Assembly (NCBI GenBank): GCA_902524385.1
Contig: CABZCZ010000001.1
Span: forward strand, 62,001-126,000
Length of the DNA stretch: 64,000 nt
Direction: 5' to 3'
Origin: an uncultured Alphaproteobacteria bacterium
GTDB taxonomy: Bacteria > Pseudomonadota > Alphaproteobacteria > HIMB59 > GCA-002718135
Shown: in pieces, positions 60,750-64,000 of the stretch
How positions within the stretch are numbered: the stretch's first letter is position 1
How the letters are laid out: every line of letters begins with the position of its first letter
Notes under the pieces: generated by a model
What the model was told of the DNA's origin: nothing
What the model saw: only the letters and a program-made list of their open reading frames with translations
Database searches by the model: none
Program-made: the position numbers and the translations under genes

Positions 60750-61148
60750 TTGATTATGGTAAAAATATTAGCTAAAATTATAATTGGTTTATTAAGTTTA
60801 TGGGCATTAGCATTTATAATTGCAGAGATTATGGGTGTAACTATCTATTTTCCATTCATTATAGTTGAAAGACAAGAAATACCATATCATAGAATTACTT
60901 CAGTTAGATTATCTGTTTTTTTAACTTTTGCTTACTTTGGTTTTAGACATCTTTTTTTTCAATCGGAAAAACTTTATCCTATTCAGTTTTTAGAAATTTA
61001 TATTAAATCATTTACAGTTTGTTGTTTATTTGTTTTTTACACCAGTCAAGTTGAATATAGAGAATACTATTTTGTTTTATTTTTATTTATAGTTTCATTA
61101 ATCTTACATTTTGCCTCAAGAAATAGGATGAGAAGTTATTTTAATTAA
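60750..61148 (+). CDS. Hypothetical membrane protein
   Basis: Multiple TM segments; start likely at 60750 or the following Met codon at 60756. Confidence 0.6.
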   Translation: MIMVKILAKIIIGLLSLWALAFIIAEIMGVTIYFPFIIVERQEIPYHRITSVRLSVFLTFAYFGFRHLFFQSEKLYPIQFLEIYIKSFTVCCLFVFYTSQVEYREYYFVLFLFIVSLILHFASRNRMRSYFN

Positions 61149-61150
61149 AT

Positions 61151-61172
61151 TAAGCGGCTTTTACACCGCTTA
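61151..61172. terminator. Hairpin between convergent genes
   Basis: TAAGCGG-cttttaca-CCGCTTA between genes ending at 61148 (+) and 61181 (-). Confidence 0.45.
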
Positions 61173-61180
61173 TAATGACA

Positions 61181-61612
61181 CTAATAAACTTCAACTAATT
61201 TCCTAATGATAATTAAGATTAACCCAATTAATGGAAACACTAGTCCTCTAATTGTAGGTTTAAATCCATAATTATTAACTAAATTAAAAAATCTCAGGAA
61301 ACCATTTATGGTAGCCATAATAAATAATATGCCAAGAAAACTATACCAAAAATTATATTGGACTACATTTTCTTCATAGGTATTTCCAGTAACATCAAAA
61401 GTTAATAGAATTGACATTAATAATATAGCTAAAAAAACTACACCTAAAACTCCTCTAAATATTGTTTTTGGTTCTTCATTTGAAAAACCAAGTTCATCAT
61501 AGAATTTATTATTTAAAAAAAATTGATAAATAACAAATGCATTAAAAAGCATGAATAAAACATGGAATGTAAATCCTAATGTCCCACCTGCTTCTAAAAT
61601 ATGTTGTGACAT
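61181..61612 (-). CDS. Hypothetical membrane protein
   Basis: MSQHILEAGG... start supported by AAAGGAG SD; four TM segments. Confidence 0.65.
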   Translation of the reverse strand: MSQHILEAGGTLGFTFHVLFMLFNAFVIYQFFLNNKFYDELGFSNEEPKTIFRGVLGVVFLAILLMSILLTFDVTGNTYEENVVQYNFWYSFLGILFIMATINGFLRFFNLVNNYGFKPTIRGLVFPLIGLILIIIRKLVEVY

Positions 61613-61687
61613 AAAAACTCCTTTAAAATTATAAATTATCAAATTAAATAAGATTCTTTAAAATTTAAGAAGTTTATTAGAAAAGAA

Positions 61688-62716
61688 TTAATTACTACTT
61701 GATTTAGCCCAAAGATTTATTTTTTCTTCTTTTGCATATATGTCAATCTTTTTTAATTCTTTTTTTGTAAAATCTAAATTTTTTTGACTATCTAAACATT
61801 CATCAAGCTGTTTTACAGTTCTTGCACCAATAAGGGCTGAAGTCATTGTTGGGTGTCTTAATACCCATGATAAAGCCATTTGAGGTAATGATTGACCTCT
61901 TTTATTAGCAATTATTGTTAATTCCTTAATTTTGTATAAGTAACTTTTTGTAATCATTTTTTTTTCTAGAGAAGAATTATCTGAAATTCTAGAAATTTTT
62001 GGAATAGATTTTAAGTATTTTCCTGATAACATTCCTTGCGCAAGAGGAGAAAAAGCAATACACCCAATACCTAATTTTTTTAATGTAAATAATAAATCTT
62101 TTTCTATCCATCTATTGATCATTGAATAAGAAGGTTGATGAATTAGACAACTAACTCCTCTTTCTTTTAGAAGTTTATTCATTTTAATTGTTTGTTTTGA
62201 ACTGTAAGAAGAAATACCAACATATAAAGCCTTACCACTTCTAATTGATTGAGTCAAAGCATCAGCCGTTTCTTCTAATGGAGTTAGTGGATCAAAGCGA
62301 TGTGAGTAAAATATATCGACATATTCTAAATTCATTCTTTTCAAACTTTGATCAAGACTTGCAGTTAAATATTTTTTTGAACCCCATTCACCGTATGGCC
62401 CAGGCCACATATCGTACCCAGCTTTAGTAGATATAATTAATTCATCTCTGTATTTATTTAAATCTGAATTCATTACTTTACCAAAATTAGATTCAGCTGA
62501 ACCATAAGGTGGTCCATAATTGTTAGCTAAATCAAAATGTGTAACGCCTCTGTCAAATGCTCTAAAAAGCATTTTTTTAGATTCATTAGCCATATATTTT
62601 TTTCCACCAAAATTATGCCAAAGTCCTAGTGTAATAGGGGGTAATAGCAATCCACTATTACCACATCTTCTGTAAATTAATTTTTGATATCTATTTGTAT
62701 TAGCTTTGTAAGGCAT
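61688..62716 (-). CDS. Aldo/keto reductase (YghZ / L-glyceraldehyde-3-phosphate reductase-like)
   Basis: YRRCGNSGLLLPPITLGLWHNFGG, FDLANNYGPPYGSAE, IISTKAGYDMWPGPYGEWGSKKYL, YVDIFYSHRFDPLTPLEET. Confidence 0.93.
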   Translation of the reverse strand: MPYKANTNRYQKLIYRRCGNSGLLLPPITLGLWHNFGGKKYMANESKKMLFRAFDRGVTHFDLANNYGPPYGSAESNFGKVMNSDLNKYRDELIISTKAGYDMWPGPYGEWGSKKYLTASLDQSLKRMNLEYVDIFYSHRFDPLTPLEETADALTQSIRSGKALYVGISSYSSKQTIKMNKLLKERGVSCLIHQPSYSMINRWIEKDLLFTLKKLGIGCIAFSPLAQGMLSGKYLKSIPKISRISDNSSLEKKMITKSYLYKIKELTIIANKRGQSLPQMALSWVLRHPTMTSALIGARTVKQLDECLDSQKNLDFTKKELKKIDIYAKEEKINLWAKSSSN

Positions 62717-62765
62717 TATTAAAAAAAATTATAATTTTTTATATAATAATATATAAATTAAATAA

Positions 62766-62945
62766 ATGACTGAGTTACAATGGTATGCTTATCTTGGAGG
62801 ATTTGTAGCCTTCGCAATTGGGTGCTATTTATATTATCTTTCTAGAAATAAAGAACTAAACGATCATCAGGTCAAAAACAGAAAAAGATTTATGAATTTT
62901 TTTTTAATTATTGCTTTAGTTTGTGTTGGTTACTCGTGGTTGTAA
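62766..62945 (+). CDS. Small two-TM protein (59 aa), not in ORF track
   Basis: MTELQWYAYLGGFVAFAIGCYLYYLSRNKELNDHQVKNRKRFMNFFLIIALVCVGYSWL. Confidence 0.6.
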   Translation: MTELQWYAYLGGFVAFAIGCYLYYLSRNKELNDHQVKNRKRFMNFFLIIALVCVGYSWL

Positions 62946-62961
62946 ATAAAAGAGAAAATTT

Positions 62962-64000
62962 TTGAAATATTATATTGCTATTGATGCTGGGACTTCAGTT
63001 ATTAAAACTGTAATATTCAGTACAAATTTTAAACAAATAAATTCTTATAGTATAAAAAATCCAGTAGTAACTGACAAATTTGGTAAATCTGAAATTGAAA
63101 TGGAAAAATTTTGGTTACTAACAGCTAGGTGTATTAAACTGTTAATAAAGAATTCTAAAATTCAGTCACAATCAATTGTTGGTTTAGGCATAACTGGAAA
63201 TATGGTTGGTTTATGGTCTATTAATAATAAAAATAAACCAGTAAGAAATGCAATTTTGTGGAATGACACAAGAAGTCAAAGAATTTTTAATAATAAAAAA
63301 ATATTTGATCAAATTTATAAAACTACAGGCTCTATAGTGCAATACGGCTGTACCATACCTATTCTAAAGTGGATGACTAAATTTGAAAAAGAAAATTTGA
63401 AGAAAATTAAATACATTTTAACTTGTAAAGATTGGTTAAGATTTAAATTAACAGGCAAAATATATAATGATGAAACAGAAGTTTCGGTATATCCAGGGGA
63501 TATAAAAAATAGAAAATTATCAAAAAAAATTTTCAAAATATTTAAATTAAGTACAAAATATTTTAAACTTTTCCCAGAAATAAAAAAATCAAATAAATTA
63601 GGTGGATACATTACTAAAAGTGCATCAAAATTAACAAGTTTAAAAGCTGGCACACCTGTTATTATAGGATGCGGAGACGTAATAGCTTCTACTTTGGGTG
63701 CTGGAGGAATTAATCATAATAAAAAAATAAGTATTATTGGAACTACATGTCATAATATTATAGTTAAAAATAATTCAAAAATTTCTAAAGATGGTTCAGG
63801 CTTATTTTTTGCTTCTTTAAATCATACATGGTTAGAGACTAAAATAAATGTTGCAGGAACAACTAATATTGATTGGGTCATTGATAATTTTTACAAAAAT
63901 CCAAAAAAGTATTCAGATAAAATTAAAATAATTAATAATTTTGAAAAAAAATATTTAACTTTTGAATATCCAGAAAATTCATTGATATTTCTACCTTATA
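62962..64000 (+). CDS. FGGY-family carbohydrate kinase, TTG start, truncated by window end
   Basis: YYIAIDAGTSVIKTVIFS, GLGITGNMVGLWSI, NAILWNDTRSQR; reading frame open to 64000. Confidence 0.85.
   Translation, partial: MKYYIAIDAGTSVIKTVIFSTNFKQINSYSIKNPVVTDKFGKSEIEMEKFWLLTARCIKLLIKNSKIQSQSIVGLGITGNMVGLWSINNKNKPVRNAILWNDTRSQRIFNNKKIFDQIYKTTGSIVQYGCTIPILKWMTKFEKENLKKIKYILTCKDWLRFKLTGKIYNDETEVSVYPGDIKNRKLSKKIFKIFKLSTKYFKLFPEIKKSNKLGGYITKSASKLTSLKAGTPVIIGCGDVIASTLGAGGINHNKKISIIGTTCHNIIVKNNSKISKDGSGLFFASLNHTWLETKINVAGTTNIDWVIDNFYKNPKKYSDKIKIINNFEKKYLTFEYPENSLIFLPY

Overview
This 64 kb window is a very AT-rich, gene-dense chromosomal segment from what is probably a streamlined marine alphaproteobacterium (inferred from gene content, not proven). 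The first ~19 kb is mostly housekeeping: ssb, gyrA, coaD, tRNA-Lys, recG, sdhE, mfd, mltB, rlpA, a D,D-carboxypeptidase, tmk, holB, metG, tatD. The rest is metabolic and accessory: MlrC, SelO, an ABC/amidohydrolase/M24/cyclase locus, three EamA transporters, an ApnL/ApsD-like apiose-type cluster, a cNMP-binding/acyltransferase/SGNH fusion, a photolyase-family protein, and Pcs. Two tRNAs are visible. I see no CRISPR array, prophage, transposase or rRNA. The strongest observation is a tandem pair of three-way-junction RNAs at about 56318-56437 that match the glutamine riboswitch (glnA motif) core as I recall it. They lie just upstream of a 17-codon ORF and a circularly permuted ATP-grasp / alpha-E / transglutaminase operon, suggesting glutamine-sensing control of a poorly understood amide-ligase/peptide-type system. 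Other points of interest: a pair of diverged ~70-76 bp elements with TGTGGCAC inverted ends flanking a phytanoyl-CoA-dioxygenase gene, an FeS-BCP-type photolyase apparently lacking all Fe-S cysteines, and the 870-aa fusion protein. All homology calls are from reading motifs; no database search was run.
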